Of a stretch of 64,000 nt of DNA, positions 16,589 to 27,645 are shown piece by piece. The notes beneath the pieces are model-generated. The model ran no database searches. It had not been told where the DNA came from and saw only the letters and a list, made by a program, of their open reading frames with translations. The first letter of the stretch is position 1. Each line of letters starts with the position of its first letter. The translations under genes were made by a program, and so were the position numbers. Where the stretch lies: positions 1 through 64,000 of the forward strand of contig JAFEDX010000195.1 of the NCBI GenBank assembly GCA_018241365.1, given 5' to 3'. This DNA is from Pseudomonadota bacterium. Lineage in GTDB: Bacteria > Pseudomonadota > Gammaproteobacteria > Xanthomonadales > Rhodanobacteraceae.

Positions 16589-17218
16589 TCAAGCCGCTTG
16601 CGCCTGATCCATTCCCTCGGCTTTCAGCACGCGCTGCACGCCGGCGTCCGCACGCATGCGCTGTTCGAATTTCTTCAGGTTGTCGAGGCCCGACAGATCC
16701 ACCTTCGTGCCCTTCGCCCAGCGCAGCATCACGAACAGGTAAGGATCGGCGATGGACTTGTGGTCGCCCGCGATCCAGTTGTGCTTGCCGAGTTGCGCAT
16801 CGGCGCGTTCGAACAACCTGCGCAACTGCTTGCGGGCGTTGTCGTGGGTTTTCCCTATCGTCGCCTTGTCTTCAAGGTAATCGGTAGTGCCGAACATCGG
16901 TTTGAATGCCGGGTGCATGTCGGAGTTGAGGAAACCAAGCCAGCGGTTCACTTCCGCGCGGCCCTTGGGCGTGCCATCGCCGCCGAGCTTGGCGTCCGGA
17001 AATTTGTCGACGATGTAGTTCAGGATCGCCGTGTTCTGGGTGAGCGACCAGTCGCCGTCTTCCAGCACCGGCACGGCGCCGGCGGGATTGAGTTTCTTGA
17101 AAGCAGGTGTGGCGCGGTCTTCGCGGCTCACGATCTGCGCCGTATAGGGCTTGCCCGTCCATTCCAGCACGATGTGATCGGCCATCGAGCAAGCGCCGGG
17201 CGACGTGTACAGTTTCAT
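16589..17218 (-). CDS. Glutathione S-transferase
   Basis: Predicted 209-residue cytoplasmic GST. The N-terminal thioredoxin-like domain begins MKLYTSPGACSMADHIVLEW, with the S-P-G-A-C-S start of the beta/GstA-like class whose catalytic Cys or Ser lies there. NPAGAVPVLEDGDWSLTQNTAILNYI supplies the cis-proline and glutathione-binding Q-N/S segment. The helical C-terminal domain ends with IADPYLFVMLRWAKG, the N-capping D motif. The substrate is unknown; the family detoxifies electrophiles and peroxides. AAGGAG precedes ATG 17218 at a good distance. It is convergent with prpC and lies 102 bp downstream of the fadH-like gene on the same strand. Confidence 0.93.
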   Translation of the reverse strand: MKLYTSPGACSMADHIVLEWTGKPYTAQIVSREDRATPAFKKLNPAGAVPVLEDGDWSLTQNTAILNYIVDKFPDAKLGGDGTPKGRAEVNRWLGFLNSDMHPAFKPMFGTTDYLEDKATIGKTHDNARKQLRRLFERADAQLGKHNWIAGDHKSIADPYLFVMLRWAKGTKVDLSGLDNLKKFEQRMRADAGVQRVLKAEGMDQAQAA

Positions 17219-17320
17219 GGAAACTCCTTGGAAGTGAAAGAACCCAGAAAATATGCGTCCGTCGGGGATGCGTATCAAGCCCGGACGGTGAACGCAATGT
17301 TCACCCTGCAGAACGCATGT

Positions 17321-19405
<2,085 letters not shown>

Positions 19406-19450
19406 CTATGCTCGCGAGGTCACGGTGCAATCTTGCGAAGGGGGTGGGGC

Positions 19451-21436
19451 ATGGGACGTTGGCGCACGTGGTGGCTGGTGGCTTGGGTTGCGCTGGTGGC
19501 GGGGGTGTCACTGGCGGCTTCCGCGGCAACGCCCTTCCAGCTCGACGACCTGCAGAAACTGGTGAAGCTTTCCGATCCGCAGTTTTCGCCCGACGGCAGG
19601 GTCATCGCAGTCGTCGCGACGACACCGGTGTGGAAGACCGACAAGAAAGACACCGAGATCGATCTGGTCGATGTCGCGAGCGGTGCGAAGCGCCCGTTGA
19701 CGCACGATCGCGAAGACGTGTCATCGCCGCGCTGGTCGCCGGATGGTACGCGTCTGGCATTTCTTGCCAGGGATGCCGCTAGCAAGCAGCTACAGATCTA
19801 CGTGCTGCCGCTGGCGGGCGGCGATGCACAGCGCATTACCGACGCGAAGCAGGGCATCGACGAGTTCACCTGGAGTCCGGACGGCAGCCGCATCGCCTAC
19901 GTCGCCCAGGATCCGCCGATCAACGAGAAGGCAATCAAGGCCCACGACAAGGTCTTCCAGGTGACCGACGGCAATTTCCTGCTGCGCGAAGCGCTTGCAC
20001 CGTGGCACCTGTGGGTGGTGCCGGCGGCAGGCGGCACGCAGACCCGGCTGACCGAAGGCGATTTCTCGCTGCAGACCGATCAGGAAGGCGCGACGCCGCT
20101 GGTGTGGAGCCGTGACGGCAAATCCATCGTGTTCACGCAGTTCCCGAGCCCGTACTGGGGGCCGTCATACCGGTCCGTGATCGCCGAGGTGGCCGCGGAC
20201 GGCAAGGGCAAGCCGGTGACGCTGGTGGCCGACGAAGGCGCCAACGATTTCGCGTACGCACCGGACGGCAAGGCGTTTGCGTTCCTGCGCGTGCGCAATG
20301 GCGACCAGAACAACGGCAATGCGGTGTACGTGGGCGGCGATGGCGCGACCCGCGATGCGACTGCGGCGCTGGCCCGTAATTTCAATGCGTATGCGTGGAT
20401 GGCTGATGGCAAGGCGCTGCTGCTGCAAGGCGAACTCGGCACGCGTTCGGTGCTGTGGGAACAGCCGGTGTCCGGCAAGGCGCGCGTGCTGGATCTCGGC
20501 GGCGTGGAGGCAATCGGCGTGCCGGATGTCGCGAAGAGCGGTGCGGTCGCCTTCATCGGCAGCACCGCGACCAGTCCCGGCGAGCTGTACGTGCTGGCCT
20601 CGGCGCAGGTGAAGCCACGAAGGTTGACTGACGTCAACGCGTTCGTGGACAAGCTCGACCTCGGCAAGGCCGTTGCCGTCGAGTGGAAGAGCGAAGATGG
20701 CCTGGATGCAGACGGGGCTTTGACTTATCCGGTCGGTTACCAACGAGGCACGAAGTATCCCTTGGTGCTGGTGATCCACGGCGGCCCGGAAGGGGCGTCC
20801 ACGTTGCGTTTTTCGCCGTTGCCGCAACTGCTGGCGGCACAGGGCTTCCTGGTGTTCCAGCCGAATTATCGCGGCAGCACCAACCTCGGTGATGCATATC
20901 AGCATGCGATCTACCGCGACACCGGCGAAGGCCCCGGCAAGGACGTGATGGCTGGGCTTGCGGCGGTCGAGAAACTCGGGATCGTGGATACCGGCAGGAT
21001 TGGCGTTTCCGGCTGGTCATACGGCGGCTACATGACGACTTGGCTCACCGGCCATTACGACGTCTGGAAGGCCGCGGTATCCGGCGCGGCGCTGACCGAC
21101 TGGGTGATGGATTACACGATTTCCTATTACCAGATGGGCGACGTGTATTTCTTCGGCAGCACGCCGTGGACCACGCAAGGCTGGGACATCTGGCGCCAGC
21201 AGTCGCCGATCACCTACGTGCGCAACGTGAAGGCGCCGACCCTGATCATGGGCGACGTCGGCGATTCCAACGTGCCGCTGGTCAACAGCTACGAGTGGTA
21301 CCACGGCTTGCGCGACAACGGCGTGCCGGTCGAATTCTGGGCCTACCCGGCCGATACGCATTTCCCCGCCGACATCGTGCAGCAGACCGACGTATACCGG
21401 CGCTGGGTGGACTGGATGACGAAACATTTGAAGTAG
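19451..21436 (+). CDS. Exported S9-family prolyl oligopeptidase / acylaminoacyl-peptidase-like enzyme
   Basis: Predicted 661-residue protein: signal peptide (MGRWRTWWLVAWVALVAGVS, then LAASAA), a WD40/TolB-like beta-propeller over about residues 30-390 (repeated SPDG and W-S-x-D-G blades), and a C-terminal alpha/beta hydrolase. The nucleophile is S523 in GVSGWSYGGYMTTWL, matching G-x-S-x-G-G. The catalytic Asp most likely lies in GDVGDSNVP and His637 in YPADTHFPAD. Family S9 enzymes cleave short peptides in the periplasm, often dipeptides or acylated N-terminal residues. The start at ATG 19451 gives a good signal peptide after GGGGTGGGG. The long upstream in-frame extension overlaps fadH antisense and is not coding. 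Confidence 0.9.
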   Translation: MGRWRTWWLVAWVALVAGVSLAASAATPFQLDDLQKLVKLSDPQFSPDGRVIAVVATTPVWKTDKKDTEIDLVDVASGAKRPLTHDREDVSSPRWSPDGTRLAFLARDAASKQLQIYVLPLAGGDAQRITDAKQGIDEFTWSPDGSRIAYVAQDPPINEKAIKAHDKVFQVTDGNFLLREALAPWHLWVVPAAGGTQTRLTEGDFSLQTDQEGATPLVWSRDGKSIVFTQFPSPYWGPSYRSVIAEVAADGKGKPVTLVADEGANDFAYAPDGKAFAFLRVRNGDQNNGNAVYVGGDGATRDATAALARNFNAYAWMADGKALLLQGELGTRSVLWEQPVSGKARVLDLGGVEAIGVPDVAKSGAVAFIGSTATSPGELYVLASAQVKPRRLTDVNAFVDKLDLGKAVAVEWKSEDGLDADGALTYPVGYQRGTKYPLVLVIHGGPEGASTLRFSPLPQLLAAQGFLVFQPNYRGSTNLGDAYQHAIYRDTGEGPGKDVMAGLAAVEKLGIVDTGRIGVSGWSYGGYMTTWLTGHYDVWKAAVSGAALTDWVMDYTISYYQMGDVYFFGSTPWTTQGWDIWRQQSPITYVRNVKAPTLIMGDVGDSNVPLVNSYEWYHGLRDNGVPVEFWAYPADTHFPADIVQQTDVYRRWVDWMTKHLK

Positions 21437-21505
21437 TTGGCTAACTGGACGATGCCGTTTCAGGCAGTATCCGATCCGGAAAACCCACTCGGGAGTGCCG
21501 CCAAC

Positions 21506-22339
21506 ATGGGCAAGTTCGCACGCACCTGGCAATTGATGGGCGCGTCCTGGCAGATGCTCAAACAGGACAAGCGCCTGATCGTGTTTCCGCTGATCTCCTG
21601 CGTGGCGTTGGCGATCATCTTCGCGCTGTTCGCCGCGCCGATCGTCGCAATGCATGGGGTCGATGCAGGACCCACCGCGCACACGCCGATGACACTCGGC
21701 CGGTACGCCGTGCTGTTCCTGTTCTACTTCCTCGAGTACTCGGTGATCTTCTTCTTCAATTCGGCGCTGGTCGCCTGCGTGCTGAAGCAGGTCGATGGCG
21801 GCCAGCCGACGCTGGGCTATGGCCTGGCGTTTGCGTGGCAGCGTTTGCCGCAGATTTTCGGCTGGGCGCTGCTGGCCGCGACCGTCGGAATGCTGCTGCG
21901 CGTCCTCGAAGACAAGGTCGGCGCGATCGGCAAGTTCGTGGTTGGACTGCTGGGCATGGCGTGGTCGGTGACGTCGTTCCTGGTCGTGCCGGTGCTGGTC
22001 GCCGAGGGCAGCGGCCCGATCGAGTCCTACAAGCGGTCGGTCGAGCTGCTGAAACAGACGTGGGGCGAACAGATCATCGGCAACGTGAGTTTCGGGCTGC
22101 TGTTCGGCGCGTTCGGGGTCGTGCCGGCCATCTTGCTGGTGCTGTTGGCGTGGCGGGCCGGTCCCGCGACGGTGGGGGCGGTTGTCGTCATCGTTGCGGT
22201 GTATCTCGTCGCGCTGGCACTGGTGCAGACCACCCTCCAGACCATCTTCCAGGCTGCGCTGTACGTCTACGCCGCGAACGGCGAGGCGCCGCCGGGCTTC
22301 GACCAGCAACTGGTTGCCGACGCGTTCCGCCAGAAATGA
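21506..22339 (+). CDS. DUF6159-family membrane protein
   Basis: Predicted 277-residue inner-membrane protein. After MGKFARTWQLMGASWQMLKQDKRLIVFPLISCV come about six hydrophobic helices, including a long FLVVPVLVAEGSGPIESYKRSVELLKQTWGEQI segment that is characteristic of DUF6159. Function unknown. Start taken at ATG 21506, with GGAG at 21492-21495; TTG 21437, directly after the peptidase stop, would add 23 polar residues. It overlaps the next gene by 4 bp (ATGA), so the two are translated together, and it lies just after the S9 peptidase gene. Confidence 0.75.
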   Translation: MGKFARTWQLMGASWQMLKQDKRLIVFPLISCVALAIIFALFAAPIVAMHGVDAGPTAHTPMTLGRYAVLFLFYFLEYSVIFFFNSALVACVLKQVDGGQPTLGYGLAFAWQRLPQIFGWALLAATVGMLLRVLEDKVGAIGKFVVGLLGMAWSVTSFLVVPVLVAEGSGPIESYKRSVELLKQTWGEQIIGNVSFGLLFGAFGVVPAILLVLLAWRAGPATVGAVVVIVAVYLVALALVQTTLQTIFQAALYVYAANGEAPPGFDQQLVADAFRQK

Positions 22340-22875
22340 ATCCGCAGGAAGTCTTGCACTTCTGGTTCGAGGAAGCGACGCCCGGGCAGCATTTCCGGAA
22401 GGACGTTGCGTTCGATGCCGTGATCAACGTGCGTTTCGCGGGCGCGCACGCTGCTGCCGCCGCCGGCGAATTCGCGGCTTGGCGCGACGCGCCGGACGGA
22501 CGCTTGGCCGAGGTCATCGTGCTGGACCAGTTTTCGCGCAACCTGTTCCGTGATGATCCGCGCGCCTTCGCCACGGACGGGATGGCCCTGGTGTTGGCGC
22601 AGGAAGCCATTCGCGCGGGCGCCGATCGCGACATGCCTGCACGGCAGCGCGCTTTCCTGTACATGCCGTTCATGCACTCGGAATCGCGTGCAGTCCACGT
22701 GGATGCCGAACGGCTGTTTCGTCAGGCCGGGCTGGAGGACAACTACAAGTTCGAGCTGAAGCACAAGGCGATCATCGATCGCTTCGGCCGCTATCCGCAT
22801 CGCAACCGGGTGCTCGGGCGCACGTCCACGCCTGAAGAGCTGGCCTTCTTGCAGGGGCCGGACTCGTCGTTCTGA
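22336..22875 (+). CDS. DUF924-family protein
   Basis: Predicted 179-residue soluble protein with the DUF924 pattern: VLHFWFEEATPGQHFRKDVAFDAVI, then VIVLDQFSRNLFRDDPRAFATD, then FLYMPFMHSESRAVH and KHKAIIDRFGRYPHRNRVLGR. The fold is all-helical and TPR-like, and its biochemical role is not known. ATG 22336 overlaps the stop of the DUF6159 gene. It ends 16 bp before the convergent TerC-family gene. Confidence 0.85.
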   Translation: MNPQEVLHFWFEEATPGQHFRKDVAFDAVINVRFAGAHAAAAAGEFAAWRDAPDGRLAEVIVLDQFSRNLFRDDPRAFATDGMALVLAQEAIRAGADRDMPARQRAFLYMPFMHSESRAVHVDAERLFRQAGLEDNYKFELKHKAIIDRFGRYPHRNRVLGRTSTPEELAFLQGPDSSF

Positions 22876-22891
22876 CTGCGCTTGCTCGGGT

Positions 22892-23599
22892 TCACTGTTG
22901 CGGCACGCGCTTGCGACGACGCAACCACCAGCCGATGCCGACCACACCGATCACGAGCACGGTGTCCACTGCGTAGCGCAGCGGGTCGTGTGCATCGAAC
23001 CACGCCTTGACCAGCCCGTCCTGGGTGAGCATGCGCGCGGCAGTCCACGCGATCGCCGCGGCGCCAATGTAGATGATCACCGGGTAGCGTTCGATCAGTT
23101 TCAACAGCAGCGTCGACCCCCATACCACCAGCGGTACGCTGATGAGCAGGCCCAGCGTCACGAGACCCAGGTGGCCGCCCGAGGCACCGGCGATCGCCAG
23201 CACGTTGTCCAGTCCCATCAACGCATCGGCCACCACGATGGTGGCCATCGCGCTCCAGAAGCCGGTGACCTTGCGATGGAGCCTGGGGTCGTTGTCGTCG
23301 TCCTGATTCAGCAGCCGCCACGCGATGGGAATCAATACCACGCCGCCGACCAGCATCAGGCCCGGCAGTTTGAACAGCCACAGCACACCCGCTGTCATGG
23401 CCACCCGTACCGCAATGGCTCCGACCGTGCCCCAGAAGATCGCGCGGAATTGATGGTGCTTGGGCAGGCTGCGCGCGGCCAGCGCGATCACGATTGCGTT
23501 GTCGCCGGCAAGCACGAGGTCGATCAGGATGATGGAACCGAGACCGCTCCAGAACGCGGCGTCGAGGGGGTTCTGGAAAACGGCTTCGATGAGGGGCAT
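22892..23599 (-). CDS. TerC/YjbE-family integral membrane protein (probable manganese exporter)
   Basis: Predicted 235-residue protein with about seven membrane helices. Two family motifs with membrane-embedded acidic residues are clear: LIDLVLAGDNAIVIALAA near the N-terminus and VVADALMGLDNVLAIAGASG in the middle (D-N-x-(I/L)-x-I). TerC-family members of this size have been linked to manganese efflux. The yybP-ykoY riboswitch directly upstream supports that assignment, since this riboswitch senses manganese. AGGAG precedes ATG 23599. A TerC-like tellurite role is less likely. Confidence 0.88.
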   Translation of the reverse strand: MPLIEAVFQNPLDAAFWSGLGSIILIDLVLAGDNAIVIALAARSLPKHHQFRAIFWGTVGAIAVRVAMTAGVLWLFKLPGLMLVGGVVLIPIAWRLLNQDDDNDPRLHRKVTGFWSAMATIVVADALMGLDNVLAIAGASGGHLGLVTLGLLISVPLVVWGSTLLLKLIERYPVIIYIGAAAIAWTAARMLTQDGLVKAWFDAHDPLRYAVDTVLVIGVVGIGWWLRRRKRVPQQ

Positions 23600-23658
23600 G
23601 GGTTCTCCTGGCGGCGACGATCGAACTTCCCGTGACCCGCAGGTGCGGCACGGGATGT

Positions 23659-23774
23659 CGAAAGTCTCGCGCGCGGCTCAGGAAACCGCCGTGGCGACCG
23701 GAACCTTGTGGGTCCGTGTTGACGACCGCCACGCGGACCCGCGTCACGCGCGGGTCCGGTGCTACTCCCTTTCG
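23659..23774 (-). ncRNA. yybP-ykoY manganese riboswitch aptamer
   Basis: Read on the minus strand, the element opens with CGAAAGGGAGTAGC (P1 strand plus the conserved GGGAGUAGC loop segment) and closes with GCGAGACTTTCG; CGAAAG and CTTTCG make a 6-bp P1. In between is a GC-rich arm (CCGGACCCGCG with CGCGGGTCCG) and GGTCGTCAACACGGACC, the conserved GUC-GUCAA segment, opposite GGTTCCGGTCGCC. These are the hallmark sequences of the yybP-ykoY family. About 60 nt separate P1 from the TerC-family ATG; a stable hairpin (CCCGTG/CACGGG with an inner CCGCA/TGCGG) lies there, ahead of the AGGAG, and could act as the expression platform. Control of translation or termination is inference. Confidence 0.85.
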
Positions 23775-23883
23775 GGGACAGCGAACCGATTGTCACCGCG
23801 GGTTGCGGTGGCCGTCAATGCGCACGTCGAGCCGCCGTCCTCTGGCAAAATAACGGGCTGCTTTCGCCAGACGGGAAACCCCG

Positions 23884-25347
23884 ATGAGTCACGCCGATAT
23901 CCGTTCCGCTGCCCGTCCCGCCCCCGATCAGCCATTGATCGACGTGGCCGATTACGTGCTCGATTACCGGATCGGGTCGCAGGAGGCGTGGGACACCGCG
24001 CGCTACATGCTGATGGATGCGCTGGGTTGCGCGATGCTGGCGATGAAGTTTCCGCAGTGCGTGAAGCACCTTGCGCCGATCGTGCCGGGCGCAACGCTGG
24101 TGGGTGGGGCGCGCGTGCCGGGCACCGCATTGGAACTCGACCCGGCGCAGGCGGCGTTCTGCATCGGCACCCAGATCCGCTGGCTGGATTTCAACGACAC
24201 CTGGCTGGCCGCCGAGTGGGGGCATCCCTCCGACAACCTCGGCGCCGTGCTGGCCGTGACCGATTGGCTGTCACGTTCACGGCTGCGCGATGGCGGCCAG
24301 CCGCTGGTGCTGCGCGACGTGCTGCACTGGGCCATCAAGGCGCACGAGATCCAGGGCTGCTATGCGCTGAAAAATTCGTTCAACCGCGTCGGGATGGACC
24401 ACGTGATCCTGGTGCGCCTTGCCTCCACTGCGGTGGCGACCGCGATGCTGGGCGGTACCCGCGAGCAGGTGATCACTGCGGTTTCGAACAGCTGGATCGA
24501 CAATGGCAGCCTGCGCACCTACCGGCACGCCCCCAACACCGGGCCGCGCAAGAGCTGGGCCGCAGGCGACGCCTGTCGCCGCGCCGTCATGCACGCGTTG
24601 AATGCGGTCGACACCGACGAGCCGAGCTATCCGTCGGCGTTGAGTGCCAAGACCTGGGGTTTCTACGACGTCGCCTTTGGCGGCAAGGCTTTCGAGTTCG
24701 AGCGACCGTTCGGCAGCTACGTGATGGAAAATGTCCTGTTCAAGATCAGCTATCCGGCCGAATTCCACGCCCAGACGGCGGTGGAGTGCGCGATGCAACT
24801 GCATGCGGCCGTAAAGGATCGCATCGGCCAGATCGAGCGCATCGAAATCGAAACCCAGGAGGCTGGCGCGCGCATCATCGACAAGACGGGGCCGCTCGCC
24901 AACTACGCCGACCGCGATCACTGCATCCAGTACATGGTCGCGGTACCGCTGATCTTCGGACGCCTGGTGGCCGAGGATTACAGCGACGCCGTGGCGGCGG
25001 ATCCGCGCATCGATGCATTGCGGGCGATGATGAGCGTCAGGGAGAATCCGCGGTTCACTCGGGACTACTTCGACCCGGACAAGCGCTACATCGGCAACTC
25101 GGTGCAGGTGTTCTTCAAGGATGGCACGCAAACCGAAAAGGTTTCCATCGATTACCCGATCGGGCACCGCCGGAGGCGTGCCGAGGGCATTCCCGTCCTG
25201 CTCGACAAGTTCCGCAATGCCTTGGCAGGACATCTGCCAGCAGGGCAGGCTGGCCAGATTGTCAAGATTTGTGAACGGCCGGAGACCATGTTGGCCACTC
25301 CGGTCCCGGAATTCATGGACTTGTTCGCTGAATACCCCCGGTCCTGA
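23884..25347 (+). CDS. prpD: 2-methylcitrate dehydratase
   Basis: Predicted 487-residue MmgE/PrpD-family enzyme that dehydrates 2-methylcitrate to 2-methylaconitate. Family marks are the N-terminal VADYVLDYRIGSQEAWDTARYMLMDALGCA, LDFNDTWLAAEWGHPSDNLGAVLAV, KAHEIQGCYALKNSFNRVGMDHV and the RKSWAAGDACRRAV lid segment. The length matches bacterial PrpD (about 483). It lies 7.4 kb from prpC and in the same orientation, with GST, fadH, peptidase and TerC genes between, so it cannot share the prpBC transcript. It diverges from the TerC riboswitch region and is followed by the OmpA-like gene. Confidence 0.95.
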   Translation: MSHADIRSAARPAPDQPLIDVADYVLDYRIGSQEAWDTARYMLMDALGCAMLAMKFPQCVKHLAPIVPGATLVGGARVPGTALELDPAQAAFCIGTQIRWLDFNDTWLAAEWGHPSDNLGAVLAVTDWLSRSRLRDGGQPLVLRDVLHWAIKAHEIQGCYALKNSFNRVGMDHVILVRLASTAVATAMLGGTREQVITAVSNSWIDNGSLRTYRHAPNTGPRKSWAAGDACRRAVMHALNAVDTDEPSYPSALSAKTWGFYDVAFGGKAFEFERPFGSYVMENVLFKISYPAEFHAQTAVECAMQLHAAVKDRIGQIERIEIETQEAGARIIDKTGPLANYADRDHCIQYMVAVPLIFGRLVAEDYSDAVAADPRIDALRAMMSVRENPRFTRDYFDPDKRYIGNSVQVFFKDGTQTEKVSIDYPIGHRRRRAEGIPVLLDKFRNALAGHLPAGQAGQIVKICERPETMLATPVPEFMDLFAEYPRS

Positions 25348-25427
25348 GTTCTGGATGAACAGCAAGGCGGAATAGCAGCGAAATTGTTTGTTTTTTGCTA
25401 AACTGGCGCGGCCGTAGCGGGTGGGGC

Positions 25428-25457
25428 TTGCATTGAACGGGCTGCATTCCGCATAGT
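25428..25457 (+). promoter_or_regulatory. Possible promoter of the OmpA-like gene
   Basis: TTGCAT (25428-25433), 18-nt spacer and CATAGT (25452-25457), giving a leader of about 70 nt before ATG 25535. The surrounding 187-bp gap also has AT-rich runs (TTGTTTGTTTTTTGC at 25384-25398). Low-confidence candidate. Confidence 0.3.
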
Positions 25458-25534
25458 GGTCTTGCGATTTAGGAAAAAACGACGTCGTGCCGGAGTGGCC
25501 TGCGTCGAAGAATCAACAACGAGGAGACTCTCCG

Positions 25535-26650
25535 ATGAAACGTAACGGCTTGTTCGCGGTCATCGCGCTGGCCTTGGGTACTGTCGGCGTGATGTCAGTC
25601 GCGCACGCACAGGACACGAGCCCGGCGGCGGAATCAACGGGTAGCTTTGCCAACCCGAACTACAGCAACTGGTACATCGTGCCGCGTATTGGTGTGGCGA
25701 TTGGCGACAGCAGTCGCAAGGTGCAGGCTGACCCGATCGGTGGTCTCGGTGTCGGGTTCTGGGTGACTCCGAATATCACCCTGGACGTCGAAGCGACCAG
25801 CGACAATGCCGATTACAGGACTTCTTCCACACGCGCGGGCAAGCAGTGGGAAACCCTGGGCCTGGATGTCGCGGGTCGTTACTACTTCATGGATCCGGCG
25901 CAGCAGTGGCGCCCGTACGTCATGGCCGGTATTGGTATGTGGCGGCATGCTGCGGTTGCGGGCGAAAATGGCTGGGGTCCGGGTGCGACGGTCGGCGTAG
26001 GCGTGCTGTACAACGTCAGCGATCGCATCGCCCTGCGTGGCGAACTGGCTGCGCGCTATTACCGCGACACCCAGTCCGCCATGGCGACCGGTTTTGCCGG
26101 TCCCGGCATGCCACACACCTACGGTCCCAAGCAGTGGCTTGACACGATGGCGACCATTGGCCTCGTGTTCAACATGGGTCATGCCGCGCCGCCTCCGCCG
26201 CCGGCTGCTCCGCCGCCGCCTCCGCCGCCGGCTGCTCCGCCGCCGCCGCCGCAACAGAACGTGGTCATCGACCTGCGTGGCGTGAACTTCAAGTTCGATC
26301 GTCCGAAGAAGGGTGAACACAACATCGGCCCGACGCTGAAGCCGCCGGCGTCCGATTCGCTCGCGATCCTGAACCAGGCAGTGGATACGTTGAACCGTTA
26401 TCCGCAGGTCAAGATCGAGATCGACGGCTACACCGACTCGATCGGCAGCGATGCCTACAACCAGGGCTTGTCCGAACGTCGTGCGAACATCGTTGCCGAC
26501 TTCCTGAAGTCGCATGGCATCGATGCGAGCCGCATCACCGACGTGAAGGGCTTCGGCAAGGCTGATCCGATCGACACCAACAAGACCGCGGCTGGCCGTC
26601 AGCGCAACCGTCGCGTCGAGTTCAAGGTCGAACAGAACGGCGGCATGTAA
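25535..26650 (+). CDS. OmpA-like outer-membrane porin with peptidoglycan-binding domain
   Basis: Predicted 371-residue protein: signal peptide ending SVAHA-Q, an 8-stranded OmpA/OprF-type barrel (about residues 30-215), a proline/alanine linker (about 217-240), and an OmpA C-terminal domain from N242. The linker joins a domain containing IEIDGYTDSIGSDAYNQGLSERRA, in which the D of GYTD and the R of the LSxRRA helix bind diaminopimelate in the family. It anchors the outer membrane to peptidoglycan. GAGGAG (25521-25526) precedes ATG 25535. Its C-terminal domain is about 80% identical by eye to the domain fused to the TonB receptor at 33619, with long identical DNA stretches. A strong terminator follows. 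Confidence 0.92.
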   Translation: MKRNGLFAVIALALGTVGVMSVAHAQDTSPAAESTGSFANPNYSNWYIVPRIGVAIGDSSRKVQADPIGGLGVGFWVTPNITLDVEATSDNADYRTSSTRAGKQWETLGLDVAGRYYFMDPAQQWRPYVMAGIGMWRHAAVAGENGWGPGATVGVGVLYNVSDRIALRGELAARYYRDTQSAMATGFAGPGMPHTYGPKQWLDTMATIGLVFNMGHAAPPPPPAAPPPPPPPAAPPPPPQQNVVIDLRGVNFKFDRPKKGEHNIGPTLKPPASDSLAILNQAVDTLNRYPQVKIEIDGYTDSIGSDAYNQGLSERRANIVADFLKSHGIDASRITDVKGFGKADPIDTNKTAAGRQRNRRVEFKVEQNGGM

Positions 26651-26701
26651 GTCTCAGGCGGAACACCGGTAGTGGGGTCGCCGGACATTCCGTGATGCAT
26701 G

Positions 26702-26729
26702 AAAAAGCCCGGCACAAGCCGGGCTTTTT
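26702..26729 (+). terminator. Intrinsic terminator of the OmpA-like gene
   Basis: A perfect 12-bp stem (26702-26713 with 26718-26729), 4-nt loop, with A-run before and T-run within the 3' arm. Confidence 0.9.
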
Positions 26730-26775
26730 CTTGGTGCGGATGGGCGTGCAGACAAGCTGTGTCCGGGAGGCATTG

Positions 26776-27645
26776 ATGCGTCGAACTGGTGTTCAGCGAT
26801 CTGTTCGACCATCGACGGGCCGCCCGCAGTCCACGTCACCCCGGCACGGACTTGCACGTGTGCTGTCGCGCATGGGGGTGTGTTCGCGCAGCGAAGCAGA
26901 GCGCCGGATCGTTGCAGGACGCGTGAGTGTGAATGGCCGCGTGGTGCGCGATCCGGATCGGCCCGCCGATCCCGCCAAGGATCGCATCGAGATCGATGGA
27001 AGCGTAGTGCAGATGGGCGAGCGAATATGCATCGCCCTCAACAAACCGCGGGGAGTGGTCGTCAGCGCCGCCGATGAACGTGGCCGGGATACGGTCTATG
27101 CGTTGTTGCGCGGGGCCGGGTTGCCGTGGCTCGCGCCGGTAGGGCGGCTGGACAAGGCCAGCGAAGGCTTGCTGTTGCTGAGCAACGATCCCGCGTGGGC
27201 CGCACGCATCACCGACCCCGCAACCCATGTTGCGAAAACTTATCGCGTGCAGGTGCAAGGCGTGCCCGATTCCATGACGTTGCAACGACTGCTCGACGGT
27301 GTGGCGGAAGGAGGAGAGTGCCTGTCGGCGAAAGCCGTGCGGGTGATTGGTGGTGGCAAGAAGAACAGTTGGCTGGAGATTGTTCTGCACGAAGGGCGCA
27401 ACCGGCAGATTCGCCGCATGCTGGCTGCCTGTGGTCACGACGTGCTGCGCCTGCTGCGGGTGGCCATCGGGGGAATTGAGCTCGGCGACCTGCCCAAGGG
27501 CGCGTGGCGCCGGTTGACCGTGCAGGAGGTGCGCGGTCTGGCCGGCGCCGAACCCGAACCGGCAGACGGCGCGGAGCGCGGCGTCAAGCGGCCTGCGGCA
27601 CGCCGCCGATCCACGTTTCCGACACCTCCCACGCGGCGTCGATGA
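26776..27645 (+). CDS. RsuA/RluB-family 23S/16S rRNA pseudouridine synthase
   Basis: Predicted 289-residue RNA-modifying enzyme. The S4 RNA-binding domain is at about residues 30-75 (GLARVLSRMGVCSRSEAERRI), followed by the catalytic domain with the signature GRLDKASEGLLLLSND, whose Asp is the catalytic residue. The C-terminal HEGRNRQIRRMLAACGHDVLRLLRVAI is typical of RluB/RluE/RsuA. Which uridine is modified is not visible. GGGAGG (26765-26770) supports ATG 26776. It ends in a basic tail (V-K-R-P-A-A-R-R-R...) whose last 62 bp overlap the 3' end of nagA on the other strand. Confidence 0.92.
   Translation: MRRTGVQRSVRPSTGRPQSTSPRHGLARVLSRMGVCSRSEAERRIVAGRVSVNGRVVRDPDRPADPAKDRIEIDGSVVQMGERICIALNKPRGVVVSAADERGRDTVYALLRGAGLPWLAPVGRLDKASEGLLLLSNDPAWAARITDPATHVAKTYRVQVQGVPDSMTLQRLLDGVAEGGECLSAKAVRVIGGGKKNSWLEIVLHEGRNRQIRRMLAACGHDVLRLLRVAIGGIELGDLPKGAWRRLTVQEVRGLAGAEPEPADGAERGVKRPAARRRSTFPTPPTRRR

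Noticed and set aside
26187-26256. CCGCCG-rich repetitive tract resembling a short tandem repeat
   Set aside because: It is the codon run of the proline/alanine linker of the OmpA-like protein; the tract at 36565-36645 in the TonB receptor is the same kind.
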